From positions 399,124 through 463,123 of the forward strand of contig NZ_JAGQDE010000002.1 in NCBI RefSeq assembly GCF_018069755.1: a DNA stretch of 64,000 nt. The letters are read 5' to 3'. The stretch comes from Ideonella aquatica. Its GTDB lineage: Bacteria; Pseudomonadota; Gammaproteobacteria; Burkholderiales; Burkholderiaceae_C. Under the pieces are notes generated by a model that saw only the letters and a program-made list of their open reading frames with translations, did no database searches and had not been told where the DNA came from. Positions 10,823-19,843 of this stretch are shown piece by piece. Positions within the stretch are counted from its first letter, which is position 1. Every line of letters begins with the position of its first letter. The position numbers and the translations under genes are program-made.

Positions 10823-12139
10823 ATGTCTGCCCTGAACCTGCGCCAGCTCGACACCCGCTCCCCCGACTTCGACGCCGAGTTCGCCCGCCTGCGCCACTGG
10901 TCGGCCGATACCGACGCGGCCATCGAGCAGCGTGTGGCCGACATCCTGGCCGACGTGCAGGCCCGCGGCGACGCCGCGGTGCTGGACTACACCGCCCGCT
11001 TCGACGGCCTCGCCGCCGGCAGCGTGGCCGCACTCGAGCTGACCCGCGAGGAGCTGAAGGCCGCGTTCGACGCCATCACCCCCGCCCAGCGCCATGCGCT
11101 GCAGGCCGCCGCCGAGCGCGTGCGCAGCTACCACGAGCGCCAGCTGGCCGCCAGCGGCCAGAGCTGGAGCTACCGTGACGAGGACGGCACCCTGCTGGGC
11201 CAGAAGGTCACGCCGCTGGACCGCGTGGGCATCTATGTGCCCGGCGGCAAGGCGGCCTACCCGTCCAGTGTGCTGATGAACGCCATCCCGGCCCATGTGG
11301 CTGGCGTGGGCGAGATCATCATGGTCGTGCCCACGCCCAAGGGCGAGAAGAACGCGCTGGTGCTGGCCGCCGCCTATGTGGCCGGCGTGACCCGCGCCTT
11401 CACGATCGGCGGCGCCCAGGCGGTGGCCGCGCTGGCCTATGGCACCGCCACGGTGCCGCCGGTGGACAAGGTCACCGGCCCCGGCAACGCCTATGTGGCC
11501 AGCGCCAAGCGCCGCGTCTTCGGCCAGGTGGGCATCGACATGATCGCCGGCCCCAGCGAGATCCTGGTGCTGGCCGACGGCAGCACCCCGCCCGACTGGG
11601 TGGCGATGGACCTGTTCAGCCAGGCCGAGCACGATGAGCTGGCCCAATCCATCCTGCTGTGCCCCGACGCCGGCTACATCGCCCAGGTGCGCGCCGCGAT
11701 CGACCGCCTGCTGCCCACCATGCCGCGCGAGGCCGTGATCCGCGCCAGCCTGGAGGGCCGCGGCGCGCTGATCGTCACGCGCGACATGGACGAGGCCTGC
11801 GCGATCAGCAACCGCATCGCGCCCGAGCACCTGGAGGTCTCCAGCGCCGAGCCCCACCGCTGGGAGCCGCTGCTCAAGCACGCCGGCGCGATCTTCCTGG
11901 GCGCCTACACCTCCGAGAGCCTGGGCGACTACTGCGCCGGCCCCAACCACGTGCTGCCCACCTCGGGCACCGCGCGCTTTTCCTCGCCGCTGGGCACCTA
12001 CGACTTTCAGAAGCGCAGCAGTCTGATCGAGGTCAGCGAGGACGGCGCGCAGGTGCTGGGCGTGATCGCCGCCGAGCTGGCCTATGGCGAAGGGCTGCAA
12101 GGGCACGCCCGAGCCGCGGAAATGCGCCTCAAGCGCTGA
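10823..12139 (+). CDS. hisD: Histidinol dehydrogenase HisD
   Basis: 438 residues, normal length. It is a zinc enzyme oxidising histidinol to histidine in the last two pathway steps. Recognisable segments are [50 protein letters not shown], the zinc/substrate residues in [21 protein letters not shown] and [17 protein letters not shown]. In most Burkholderiales hisC follows directly. Here the next 5.2 kb is unrelated, and the gene's last 11 bases overlap tail-to-tail with the WD40 reading frame on the other strand. Confidence 0.97.
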   Translation: MSALNLRQLDTRSPDFDAEFARLRHWSADTDAAIEQRVADILADVQARGDAAVLDYTARFDGLAAGSVAALELTREELKAAFDAITPAQRHALQAAAERVRSYHERQLAASGQSWSYRDEDGTLLGQKVTPLDRVGIYVPGGKAAYPSSVLMNAIPAHVAGVGEIIMVVPTPKGEKNALVLAAAYVAGVTRAFTIGGAQAVAALAYGTATVPPVDKVTGPGNAYVASAKRRVFGQVGIDMIAGPSEILVLADGSTPPDWVAMDLFSQAEHDELAQSILLCPDAGYIAQVRAAIDRLLPTMPREAVIRASLEGRGALIVTRDMDEACAISNRIAPEHLEVSSAEPHRWEPLLKHAGAIFLGAYTSESLGDYCAGPNHVLPTSGTARFSSPLGTYDFQKRSSLIEVSEDGAQVLGVIAAELAYGEGLQGHARAAEMRLKR

Positions 12140-13616
12140 GCCGCTGCGGCAGCGGCAACTCTCCAAAAGCCTCCACCGGCAACACGCACTCGACGCGGCC
12201 TGCGGCGTCACGCACCTGGGCCGTGAGCCACGGCCAGGCGCTTTCGCTGGCTTCAATCAGGCCCTGGTTGGGTTCGTCCCACACGGCATGACTGCCCTTG
12301 GGCCCGAGCTGGTGGACGCGCAGCAGCTGGCCGGAGGCGGCGTCCCATAGGCGCAGGGAGTTGTCTCTGCTGGCGGAGACCACGCGTGCGCCGTCTGGAG
12401 AAAAGGCGCAGGCCTGGACTGGGCCCGAATGGCCCACCCAGGTAGCCAGGCACTGGCCGGAGGCGGCGTCCCACAGGCGCAGGGTGTTGTCATCGCTGGC
12501 GGAGACCATGCGGGCGCCGTCTGGAGAAAAGGCGCAGGCCTGGACCCAGTCCGAATGGCCCGCCCAGGTGGCCAGGCACTGGCCGGAGGCGGCGTCCCAC
12601 AGGCGCAGGTTGTTGTCATCGCTGGCGGAGACCACGCGGGCGCCGTCTGGAGAAAACGCGCAGGCCTGGACCGGGCCCGAATGGCCCGCCCAGGTAGCCA
12701 GGCACTGGCCGGAGGCGGCGTCCCACAGGCGCAGGGAGTTGTCCCAGCTGGCGGAGACCACGCGTGCGCCGTCTGGAGAAAAGGCGCAGGCCTGGACCCA
12801 GTCCGAATGGCCCGCCCAGGTGGCCAGGCACTGGCCGGAGGCGGCGTCCCACAGGCGCAGGGAGTTGTCTCTGCTGGCGGAGACCACGCGGGCGCCGTCG
12901 GGAGAAAAGGCGCAGGCCTGGACCCAGTCCGAATGGCCCGCCCAGGTGGCCAGGCACTGGCCGGAGGCGGCGTCCCACAGGCGCAGGGTGTTGTCATCGC
13001 TGGCGGAGACCACGCGGGCGCCGTCTGGAGAAAAGGCGCAGGCCTGGACCGGGCCCGAATGGCCCGCCCAGGTAGCCAGGCACTGGCCGGAGGCGGCGTC
13101 CCACAGGCGCAGGGAGTTGTCTCTGCTGGCGGAGACCACGCGTGCGCCGTCTGGAGAAAAGGCGCAGGCCTGGACCGGGCGCGAATGGCCCGCCCAGGTG
13201 GCCAGGCACTGGCCGGAGGCGGCGTCCCACAGGCGCAGGGAGTTGTCCCAGCTGGCGGAGACCACGCGTGCGCCGTCTGGAGAAAAGGCGCAGGCCTGGA
13301 CCGGGCGCGAATGGCCCGCCCAGGTGGCCAGGCACTGGCCGGAGGCGGCGTCCCACAGGCGCAGGGAGTTGTCTCTGCTGGCGGAGACCACGCGTGCGCC
13401 GTCGGGAGAAAAGGCGCAGGCCTGGACCGGGCCCGAATGGCCCGCCCAGGTGGCCAGGCACTGGCCGGAGGCGGCGTCCCACAGGCGCAGGGAGTTGTCC
13501 CAGCTGGCGGAGACCACGCGGGAACCGTCGGGTGAAAACGCGCAGGCCTGGAGCGGACCGGAGTGGCCTAGTTGGGGCAGCCACCTGGCGGTGAGGCCAG
13601 CGCCGGTCGGTAGGGC
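12129..13616 (-). pseudogene. WD40 C-terminal half of the TIR-NACHT STAND gene, in a shifted reading frame
   Basis: This frame runs from about 13,616 down to a TGA at 12131-12129. It encodes a short linker, ten WD40 repeats, and a conserved-looking tail (LIEASESAWPWLTAQVRDAA, then VEAFGELPLP). It is not in frame with the TIR-NACHT part upstream: moving from that frame to this one requires skipping one base (+1), somewhere about 13,600-13,660. No ribosome site or plausible start lies near the first repeat, so it is best read as the 3' part of one broken gene. A sequencing error of one base is equally possible, in which case 12129-16491 is a single gene of about 1,450 codons. The start given is the approximate shift point. 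Confidence 0.7.
12309..13568 (-). repeat. Ten tandem 126-bp WD40-encoding repeats
   Basis: Ten consecutive units of exactly 126 bases (42 residues), starting at 13568, 13442, 13316, 13190, 13064, 12938, 12812, 12686, 12560 and 12434 reading on the minus strand. The core (VQACAFSPDGARVVSAS, then LRLWDAASGQCLATWAGHS) is nearly invariant. Variation is concentrated at residues 4-5 (GP, RP or DW), residue 23 (W, R or D) and residue 26 (S, T or N). Such identity implies recent duplication or ongoing gene conversion. The last unit diverges at its end into the C-terminal tail. Confidence 0.95.
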
Positions 13617-16491
13617 ACCCTCGCGCGGCGGCCCGTGCCAGGACCGGTTGTGTGGCTGCCCACGGCGTGTCGCCTTGCAGCACCCAAGTGGCATGGGTGC
13701 GAACCTCATCGAACCGCCCCCCGGCCCAATGCACCTGCCGCATCCGGCTGCCCAGGAGCGAGCTGTCTTGCAACTGCACCTGAGGCGCCTGCACACGCAA
13801 CCACTCACAACGATCCAACTGCGCACCTTGCAGGCGGGCCCGGTCCAGCCGTACGTCGTGCCACACGGTTTCGCGCAGCTCACAGCCACTGAAATTGGCG
13901 CCCATCAGGTTCAGCGGTTCAGTGGCCGAGCGGCCCTTGAAGGACCAGCCATGCAGGTGGGCACCGCGCATGTCGAAGCCAGCCAGGCTGGGGCAGGGCC
14001 AGCCGCGCCGGTGCGCCAGCAGGGCATAGCGCAGGTGCAACTCGCTGGCCTGGGCCAGGTAGTGTGGTTGCCAGGCCCTCAGGGTGGCGAGCAGGGCGGG
14101 CCCTTCGCCGTCGTCATGTGCTTCTTGCAGGCTCTGCGCCAGAAACTCCAGGGTCTCGTCGCTGGGGATGGGCAGTTGCCAGAAGGCGCGCTGGCCGATG
14201 CGCAAACCTTCCACCAGGTGCTGCGCGAGAAAGTACTCCTGCATCGAGCTGTGGGCAAACCGAAAGCCGCTGCGCATGCTGCCGTTGGGGCCGGCCACAT
14301 CCTCGCGGGCCAGGAAGGTGGCGGTGCGCAACTGCTCTTCCAGCTTCTCCTTGTCGTAGCTGCCGTAGAGCTTCTGCATCGCCGGGCGGGAGTCCATCCA
14401 TTCGTGGAACCAGGCCTCCAGTTCATCGGCGCGCACCAAGCGCTGGCCGCGCTGCCAGGTCCAGGCAGCCAAGTGGGCCATGAGTTGTTCGGCATGCTGG
14501 TCACGCAGCTGCCGCTTGCCTTTGTCTCGGTTCAGCCAGCTGTGGACCATCTGGCGGTATAGAGTGACGCCGTAGATTGGGCGGCCTTCAGTGCGCAGGC
14601 GCTCAAGTTCAGGTATGAACTGCGTCACCAGCTTGAGCGAAAACGGGCGGCTGGCCAGGTCGCTCAGGTTGTGCACGCTTTGGATCAGCGCCAGCGTGTT
14701 CTCAGCGTCCAGGCCCGGCAGGGCGTGGCGCAAATAGGTCAGCACTTGATCGTCGCGGAAGGGCAGCAGCACCAGGGCGCGGTAGTCACCGGCTTCGGTG
14801 GCACCCCGTCCCTGGGCGGTGAAGTGCGCGTTCTGGGCTTGCAGGGTGCGAAAGTATTGCGTGCGGCAAGACACCATCACCCGAGTGTTGGGGTTCCAGT
14901 CCTGGCCCGGCTGCGGTCGCAATGCCAGCAGGCCGTTGGTGAAGGTCTGGCCATCGGCCTCACTCAGATGCACCAGCACTTCGTCCAGACCGTCGAAGAT
15001 CCACAGCTGGGCATGGTCGCGGCTGCGCGCCAGGAGGTCTTGCGCACTCGGGTGCGGGTGGGTCTTGGCCCAGCCCCGCGCGATGCATTCCGTGATGGTC
15101 TCTTCCAGTGTGGGGACGTGGTCACGGCCCTTCAGGCCACTGAGCGAGCGCAGGTCAAAGTACAGCGGCAACGGCAGGCCGGCCTGGCCATCGGCCTCAC
15201 GCAGGTTCTCAACCGTGCGGGCGAAGCGCTGGCAGGAGATGGTCTTGCCCATACCGTATTCGCCTAGCACCGCGTAGAGGGGAGGGGCGCTGCCGTCGCG
15301 CAGCCAGGCCAGCAGGTCGTCCAGTACCAGCACACCGGCCTCGTTGTCCGCCTCCGCGTTGGCGGACTGCAGGGCGACAGTCTTGCGTTCACTGAAGCAG
15401 GTGCGCGTGCCGCGAGGATCTTCAACTTCGTAGGGCAGACCATCCACGTCATTCACCATGTGACCGGCCTTGGGTAGCCTGAACTGCGGTGCCTGGGCGA
15501 GCACCGTCGGCGTGCCAAAGGCTGCCCCCGCCGGCGGCATTGAGGGCTGGTTTGGGTGACCCCCGCCGCCTGAACTGGCGGGGAGGCGATCGGCGTAGCG
15601 GTCGAGCACGCGGTGGATCTGGTCGCGCAGGCCTTGCACCCATTCCTCGCGTTTTCGGCCACGCTCGGCAAAGGCCTTGTGATCAGGGTAGAAGATCTGG
15701 CGTGTCTTCAGACCCTGCGTGTCGATGTTGTTCAGGTCCAACCGCCTGAGCGCTACCGGCACGGCGCGTTTGCCGGGAGCAGTGCGCAGATTGCCGTCGA
15801 TGAAGGCAGGCACCTCGTGCTTGCGGATGTAATCGCGCGAGAAGAAGTTTTCGCTCAGCGCGAGCAGGCCCAGGTGGCATTCGGCCAGCGCGGTCTGGAT
15901 GTGCTGGTCCCAGTCATCGAAGGTCAGGATGTTCGTGTCGCGCCAGGGCACGAAGTGGTAGCGGTCGGAGTTGCCCAGCACCGTGCAAAGCTTTCGGAAC
16001 AGGTCGTCGGCGTCCTTGCCGTCGTCGTGCGCGTAGCTGAAAAACCACTTCACCACTGGCTTGCCGGCATGCCATTCCGTCAGCGCGATGCGCGGTTCGT
16101 TCATCGGCATGCCGCGCGCGTCGTTGACCAGGCGGTCTTGCTCGCGGGCCAGCTCTGGCGTGGTGTGCTGCACGTCGAGCAAGGCCTCCCCTTCAAACCA
16201 CACGGTACGGGCGTCGCCCTCGGAGCGCGCGTCGCTCACTGCGATCCGCACGGGCAGGTTGTGGGCTTCGGCCAATTCATTGAAGCGCTCTCGCAAGCGT
16301 TTGAACGCTTTGGTGCGGGCTTCCTGGGTGGGGCTGCTGGCGAACAGGCTGTTCAGCACCGCCTGCTGGTCGGTATGGCCGGTCGCACCCACCAAGGAGG
16401 CCATCGTGTCCAGGCGCTTTGCGTCAGTGGTGCCCAGCTCTGCGGCCAGCTTCTGCAGGTACACGCCGAGGTGTTGTGCGGTGAGGTTCAT
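12994..16491 (-). CDS. TIR-NACHT-pentapeptide STAND protein (N-terminal frame of a frameshifted gene)
   Basis: Open for 1,165 codons from an ATG at 16491. In order: an N-terminal helical domain (1-140); a TIR domain from about residue 147 (KWFFSYAHDDGKDADD) with the likely NADase glutamate in SRDYIRKHEVPAF (about E226); a NACHT P-loop GEYGMGKT at about 410-417 with Walker B LWIFDGLDE at about 496-504; a winged-helix/helical region; and pentapeptide-like repeats (LNLMGANFSGCELRETVWHD, then LDRARLQGAQLDRC). The frame then leaves the coding phase near 13,610, and its last ~200 residues are out-of-phase WD40 DNA (repeated PAPVGRRLRPVPGHLGG). STAND proteins of this build are intracellular sensors whose WD40 end recognises a trigger and whose TIR consumes NAD+ or signals, typically in phage defence. 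Codon third positions look less GC-saturated than in hisD or hisC, consistent with transfer. Confidence 0.85.
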   Translation of the reverse strand: MNLTAQHLGVYLQKLAAELGTTDAKRLDTMASLVGATGHTDQQAVLNSLFASSPTQEARTKAFKRLRERFNELAEAHNLPVRIAVSDARSEGDARTVWFEGEALLDVQHTTPELAREQDRLVNDARGMPMNEPRIALTEWHAGKPVVKWFFSYAHDDGKDADDLFRKLCTVLGNSDRYHFVPWRDTNILTFDDWDQHIQTALAECHLGLLALSENFFSRDYIRKHEVPAFIDGNLRTAPGKRAVPVALRRLDLNNIDTQGLKTRQIFYPDHKAFAERGRKREEWVQGLRDQIHRVLDRYADRLPASSGGGGHPNQPSMPPAGAAFGTPTVLAQAPQFRLPKAGHMVNDVDGLPYEVEDPRGTRTCFSERKTVALQSANAEADNEAGVLVLDDLLAWLRDGSAPPLYAVLGEYGMGKTISCQRFARTVENLREADGQAGLPLPLYFDLRSLSGLKGRDHVPTLEETITECIARGWAKTHPHPSAQDLLARSRDHAQLWIFDGLDEVLVHLSEADGQTFTNGLLALRPQPGQDWNPNTRVMVSCRTQYFRTLQAQNAHFTAQGRGATEAGDYRALVLLPFRDDQVLTYLRHALPGLDAENTLALIQSVHNLSDLASRPFSLKLVTQFIPELERLRTEGRPIYGVTLYRQMVHSWLNRDKGKRQLRDQHAEQLMAHLAAWTWQRGQRLVRADELEAWFHEWMDSRPAMQKLYGSYDKEKLEEQLRTATFLAREDVAGPNGSMRSGFRFAHSSMQEYFLAQHLVEGLRIGQRAFWQLPIPSDETLEFLAQSLQEAHDDGEGPALLATLRAWQPHYLAQASELHLRYALLAHRRGWPCPSLAGFDMRGAHLHGWSFKGRSATEPLNLMGANFSGCELRETVWHDVRLDRARLQGAQLDRCEWLRVQAPQVQLQDSSLLGSRMRQVHWAGGRFDEVRTHATWVLQGDTPWAATQPVLARAAARGCPTDRRWPHRQVAAPTRPLRSAPGLRVFTRRFPRGLRQLGQLPAPVGRRLRPVPGHLGGPFGPGPGLRLFSRRRTRGLRQQRQLPAPVGRRLRPVPGHLGGPFAPGPGLRLFSRRRTRGLRQLGQLPAPVGRRLRPVPGHLGGPFAPGPGLRLFSRRRTRGLRQQRQLPAPVGRRLRPVPGYLGGPFGPGPGLRLFSRRRPRGLRQR

Positions 16492-16566
16492 GATTGACGC
16501 CTCGAAATGTCGTTTCGTGTCTCAATGATGTCTGAATGAACTGATGCTGTCAAAGGGATGCTTCGC

Positions 16567-16597
16567 AACACGAACTTCGTGTTCCACGAACTTCGTG
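16567..16597 (+). promoter_or_regulatory. Paired palindromes, probable antitoxin operator
   Basis: Two inverted repeats stand side by side upstream of the antitoxin gene. The first, at 16567-16583, is AACACGAA-C-TTCGTGTT. The second, at 16585-16597, is CACGAA-C-TTCGTG. Their centres (16575 and 16591) are 16 bases apart. Ribbon-helix-helix antitoxins bind such repeats cooperatively to repress their own operon, so this is the likely autoregulatory operator. It lies between the divergent STAND gene (start 16491) and the antitoxin ATG (16635) and could influence both. Confidence 0.65.
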
Positions 16598-16634
16598 TTA
16601 TCCTGCGGCCATCCCGCACCGGGAGCCCCTGCCC

Positions 16635-16880
16635 ATGAAAAACGTCACCATCACCATGGAAGACAGCGTCGCCGAATGGGCGAGGCTGGAGGCGGCGCGC
16701 CGCAACACCAGCGTCTCGCGCCTGGTGGGCGAACTGCTGGCCGAGAAGATGCGGCACGACGATGCCTATGAGCGGGCGATGAACGAGTGGCTGGCGCGGC
16801 CGGCGCTGTTCGCCTCCGACGGCAGCGCCTACCCGAAGCGCGATGAGATCTATGCCGAACGACTCGATCGTCTTCGTTGA
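16635..16880 (+). CDS. VapB-like ribbon-helix-helix antitoxin
   Basis: 81 residues. The N-terminus (MKNVTITMEDSVAEWARLEA, then RRNTSVSRLVGELLAEKM) has the beta-strand, helix, helix pattern of the MetJ/Arc/CopG fold, with alternating residues in the strand for DNA contact. The C-terminal tail (KRDEIYAERLDRLR) would wrap the toxin. It overlaps the downstream PIN-domain gene, the usual antitoxin-first arrangement. It is expected to neutralise the toxin and repress the operon through the palindromes at 16567-16597. Confidence 0.85.
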   Translation: MKNVTITMEDSVAEWARLEAARRNTSVSRLVGELLAEKMRHDDAYERAMNEWLARPALFASDGSAYPKRDEIYAERLDRLR

Positions 16881-17316
16881 CACCAACGTCCTGCTCTATG
16901 CGGATGATGCGGCCTTCCCGGCCAAGTCCGAGCGCGCACGCGAATGGCTGGCCGCGCTGTGGATGCGGCGCAGCGGTCGACTGAGCACGCAGGTCCTCAA
17001 CGAGTATTACGCCAACGCCACACGCAAGCTGCGCCCACCGATGAAGCAGGGTGATGCGCGGGCCGAGGTGCGTCGCTACCAGCACTGGAAACCCTGGGCG
17101 ATCGACCATCAGACGGTGGAGACGGCCTGGGCGATGGAGGCGCGCTTTCAGCTGAGCTGGTGGGACGCGCTGATCGTCGCTTCGGCCATCCACCAGGGCT
17201 GCCGCTACCTGCTGACCGAGGACCTGCAGCACGGCCAGCAGATCGACAGCGTGCAGATCCTGAACCCCTTCCTGGTCGGGCCCGCCGTGCTCGACGAACC
17301 CGCCCTGAAAGCCTGA
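16852..17316 (+). CDS. VapC-like PIN-domain ribonuclease toxin
   Basis: 154 residues from the ATG at 16852; an ATG three codons upstream (16843) is also possible. PIN-domain acidic residues are visible: D in IVFVDTNVLLYAD, E in STQVLNEYYANA, D in SWWDALIVASA and D in LLTEDLQHGQ. PIN toxins are Mg-dependent RNases that cut tRNA or rRNA when released from antitoxin. The gene overlaps the antitoxin by 29 bases and ends only 4 bases before the hisC start codon, an unusual position because it places hisC and later his genes in the toxin-antitoxin transcript. Confidence 0.87.
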   Translation: MPNDSIVFVDTNVLLYADDAAFPAKSERAREWLAALWMRRSGRLSTQVLNEYYANATRKLRPPMKQGDARAEVRRYQHWKPWAIDHQTVETAWAMEARFQLSWWDALIVASAIHQGCRYLLTEDLQHGQQIDSVQILNPFLVGPAVLDEPALKA

Positions 17317-17320
17317 TGCC

Positions 17321-18415
17321 ATGAGCGCCTCCCTGGCCGACCGCATGAAACGTGTCCTGCGTGCCGACGTGCAGGGCCTGCACGGCTATGCCGTGCAGCC
17401 CAGCGCCGGCATGGTCAAGGTCGACACGATGGAGAACCCGTTCCCGCTGCCGCCCGCGCTGCGCCAGCAGCTGGGCGCGCGCCTGGCCGAGGTGGCGCTG
17501 AACCGCTACCCGGCCGAGCGTGGCGATGTGCTGCGCGCCGAACTGGCCAAGCACGCGCAGATGCCCACCGGCTGCGACATCATGCTGGGCAACGGCTCGG
17601 ACGAGCTGATCAGCCTGCTGACGCTGGCCGCCGATGTGCCCGGCAACGTGATCCTGGCGCCGCTGCCCGGCTTCGTGATGTACGAGCTGAGCGCCAAGCT
17701 GCAGGGCCTGCGCTTCGTGGGCGTGCCCACCACGGCCGATTTCCAGCTCGACGCCCCGGCCATGCTGGCCGCGATCCGCGAGCACCAGCCCGCCGTGGTC
17801 TGGCTGGCCTACCCGAACAACCCCACCGCCAACCTGTGGGACGACGGCGCGATCGACGCCATCATCGAGGCCGCCCCCGGCCTGGTGGTGATGGATGAGG
17901 CCTACCAGCCCTTCGCGTCGCGCGACTCGCTGGCCCGGCTGCAGCGCCACGAGCATGTGCTGCTGATGCGCACGATGAGCAAGTTCGGCCTGGCGGGGGT
18001 GCGCATTGGCTACCTGATTGGCCGCGCGCCGCTGATCCACGAGCTGGACAAGTTGCGCCCGCCCTTCAACATCAGCGTGCTGAACTGCGAGGCCGCGCTG
18101 TTCGCACTGGAGCACACGGACGAATACGAACGCCAGGCCGCGGTGATCCGCTGCGAGCGGGCCCGTATCTTCGAAGCGTTGCGGGCGCTGCCGGGCGTGC
18201 AGCCCTTTCCCAGCGAGGCCAACATGGTGCTGGTGCGCGTGCCCGATGCCGCCGCCATCTTCGCCGGCATGAAGGCGCGCCAGGTGCTGGTCAAGAACGT
18301 CAGCGGTCTGCATCCGCTGCTGGCCAACTGCCTGCGCATCACCGTGGGCACGCCGGAGGAAAATACGCAGATGCTGGCGGCCTTCGAGGCCGCGCTGAAG
18401 GACACCACCGCATGA
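17321..18415 (+). CDS. hisC: Histidinol-phosphate aminotransferase HisC
   Basis: 364 residues, a fold type I PLP aminotransferase. It converts imidazole-acetol phosphate and glutamate to histidinol phosphate. Visible motifs are [10 protein letters not shown] near the N-terminus, [36 protein letters not shown], and the PLP lysine in [16 protein letters not shown]. The ATG lies 4 bases after the VapC stop, with no clear ribosome site of its own, so translation may depend on the upstream gene. It overlaps hisB by ATGA. Confidence 0.95.
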   Translation: MSASLADRMKRVLRADVQGLHGYAVQPSAGMVKVDTMENPFPLPPALRQQLGARLAEVALNRYPAERGDVLRAELAKHAQMPTGCDIMLGNGSDELISLLTLAADVPGNVILAPLPGFVMYELSAKLQGLRFVGVPTTADFQLDAPAMLAAIREHQPAVVWLAYPNNPTANLWDDGAIDAIIEAAPGLVVMDEAYQPFASRDSLARLQRHEHVLLMRTMSKFGLAGVRIGYLIGRAPLIHELDKLRPPFNISVLNCEAALFALEHTDEYERQAAVIRCERARIFEALRALPGVQPFPSEANMVLVRVPDAAAIFAGMKARQVLVKNVSGLHPLLANCLRITVGTPEENTQMLAAFEAALKDTTA

Positions 18416-19008
18416 GCACCGAGCGCATCGCCGAGATCCGGCGCGACACCAACGAGACGAAGATCCGTGCCAAGGTCAACCTGGACGGCAGCGGCCGCGC
18501 CAGCCTGGCCACCGGCATCGGCTTCTTCGACCACATGCTCGACCAGATCGCCCGCCACGGCCTGATCGATCTGGAGATCGAAGCCCAGGGCGACCTGCAC
18601 ATCGACGGCCACCACACGGTGGAAGACGTCGGCATCACGCTGGGCCAGGCGGTGGCCGCCGCCGTGGGCGACAAGAAGGGCATCACCCGCTACGGCCACA
18701 GCTATGTGCCGCTGGACGAGGCGCTCTCGCGCGTGGTGGTGGACTTCTCCGGCCGCCCGGGGCTGGCGATGGACGTGAAGTTCACCAGCGGCATGATCGG
18801 TGGCTTCGACACCCAGCTGACCTACGAGTTCTTCCAGGGCTTCGTCAACCACGCCGGGGTCAGCCTGCACATCGACAACCTCAAGGGCCACAACGCGCAC
18901 CACCAGTGCGAGACGATCTTCAAGGCCTTCGGCCGCGCGATCCGCATGGCGCTGACGCCCGATCCGCGCTCGGCCGGCGTCATTCCGTCGACCAAGGGAA
19001 GCCTCTGA
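18412..19008 (+). CDS. hisB: Imidazoleglycerol-phosphate dehydratase HisB
   Basis: 198 residues, the monofunctional dehydratase without the phosphatase domain found in enterobacteria. It removes water from imidazole glycerol phosphate to give imidazole acetol phosphate. The two manganese-binding clusters are clear: [13 protein letters not shown] with [10 protein letters not shown], and the later [17 protein letters not shown]. The ATG overlaps the hisC stop (ATGA). The histidinol-phosphate phosphatase must be encoded elsewhere. Confidence 0.96.
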   Translation: MSTERIAEIRRDTNETKIRAKVNLDGSGRASLATGIGFFDHMLDQIARHGLIDLEIEAQGDLHIDGHHTVEDVGITLGQAVAAAVGDKKGITRYGHSYVPLDEALSRVVVDFSGRPGLAMDVKFTSGMIGGFDTQLTYEFFQGFVNHAGVSLHIDNLKGHNAHHQCETIFKAFGRAIRMALTPDPRSAGVIPSTKGSL

Positions 19009-19099
19009 TGAACGTGAGCCCCCAAGCTTGTCGCTTCGCGCCATCGCTACCCCCCGAGGGGGCTGACCTCCCTTGGGACGGCCCGGCGGGAGGTCGGCC
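19009..19099 (+). other. GC-rich intergenic element between hisB and hisH
   Basis: The 91-base spacer contains CCCCCCGAGGGGG (a tight hairpin, 19051-19063) and a looser inverted pair GACCTCCC/GGGAGGTC flanking the GGGACGGCCCGGC segment up to the hisH start. It resembles short, palindromic intergenic elements I associate with Comamonadaceae-type genomes, but only one copy is seen in this window. It could act as an mRNA stem-loop or attenuator inside the his transcript. Confidence 0.35.
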
Positions 19100-19750
19100 A
19101 TGACGCGAACCGTGGCCGTCGTCGACTACGGCATGGGCAACCTGCGCTCGGTGTCGCAGGCGGTGATGCATGTGGCCGCGGGCGAGGGGGTGGACGTCAT
19201 CGTCACCCAGCGCCCCGAGCAGGTGCACGCCGCCGAACGCATCGTGCTGCCCGGCCAGGGCGCAATGCGCGACTGCATGCGTGAGTTTGCCGACTCCGGC
19301 CTGAAGGAGGCGGTGCTGGCCTCGGTGGCCGCCGGCAAGCCGCTGATGGGCGTGTGCGTGGGCATGCAGATGCTGCTGGACCACTCCGAAGAGCAGGACA
19401 CACCCGGCCTGGGTCTGATCCCGGGCCGCGTGAAGCGCTTCCGGCTGGAGGGCCGCACCCAGCCCGACGGCAGCCGCTACAAGGTGCCGCAGATGGGCTG
19501 GAATCAGGTGCGCCAAGTCGGCAGCCACCCGGTGTGGGCCGGCGTGCCCGATGAATCGTGGTTCTATTTCGTGCACAGCTTCTACACCGCGCCGTCGGAC
19601 CCGCGCCACAGCGCCGGCAGCACCGAGTACGGGGATCGCTTTACCTGCGCGGTGGCGCGGGATAATATTTTCGCCACCCAGTTCCACCCCGAGAAGAGCG
19701 CCGAGCATGGCTTGGCGCTGTACCGCAACTTCCTCCACTGGAACCCGTGA
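19100..19750 (+). CDS. hisH: Imidazole glycerol phosphate synthase, glutaminase subunit HisH
   Basis: 216 residues from the ATG at 19100 ([18 protein letters not shown]); the open frame extends nine codons upstream but the family begins here. It is a class I glutamine amidotransferase. The nucleophile cysteine is in [15 protein letters not shown] and the His-Glu pair in [14 protein letters not shown]. It feeds ammonia through a tunnel to HisF. Confidence 0.96.
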   Translation: MTRTVAVVDYGMGNLRSVSQAVMHVAAGEGVDVIVTQRPEQVHAAERIVLPGQGAMRDCMREFADSGLKEAVLASVAAGKPLMGVCVGMQMLLDHSEEQDTPGLGLIPGRVKRFRLEGRTQPDGSRYKVPQMGWNQVRQVGSHPVWAGVPDESWFYFVHSFYTAPSDPRHSAGSTEYGDRFTCAVARDNIFATQFHPEKSAEHGLALYRNFLHWNP

Positions 19751-19843
19751 CCCGCTGCCGGCCACGCCCTCTGCCTTCGCGTTGCTGCGCGTGATGCCCA
19801 CGCGCGCCCGTCCACCCCACTTCCCACCCGCGCTCGACGAGCC

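Noticed and set aside
12309..13568. Regularly spaced repeats as a CRISPR array
   Set aside because: The units are contiguous 126-base coding repeats without spacers, and each encodes a WD40 blade.
13715..13722. The run of six G bases as the frameshift or phase-variation site
   Set aside because: Frame A downstream of the run still reads plausible protein (RFDEVRTHATWVLQGD) for about 20 more codons, so the shift lies further on, nearer 13,600-13,660.
12298..14562. A 754-codon plus-strand open frame with repeated peptides
   Set aside because: It is the antisense reading of the WD40 repeats and the NACHT region; its repeats mirror the coding repeats and it has no ribosome site.
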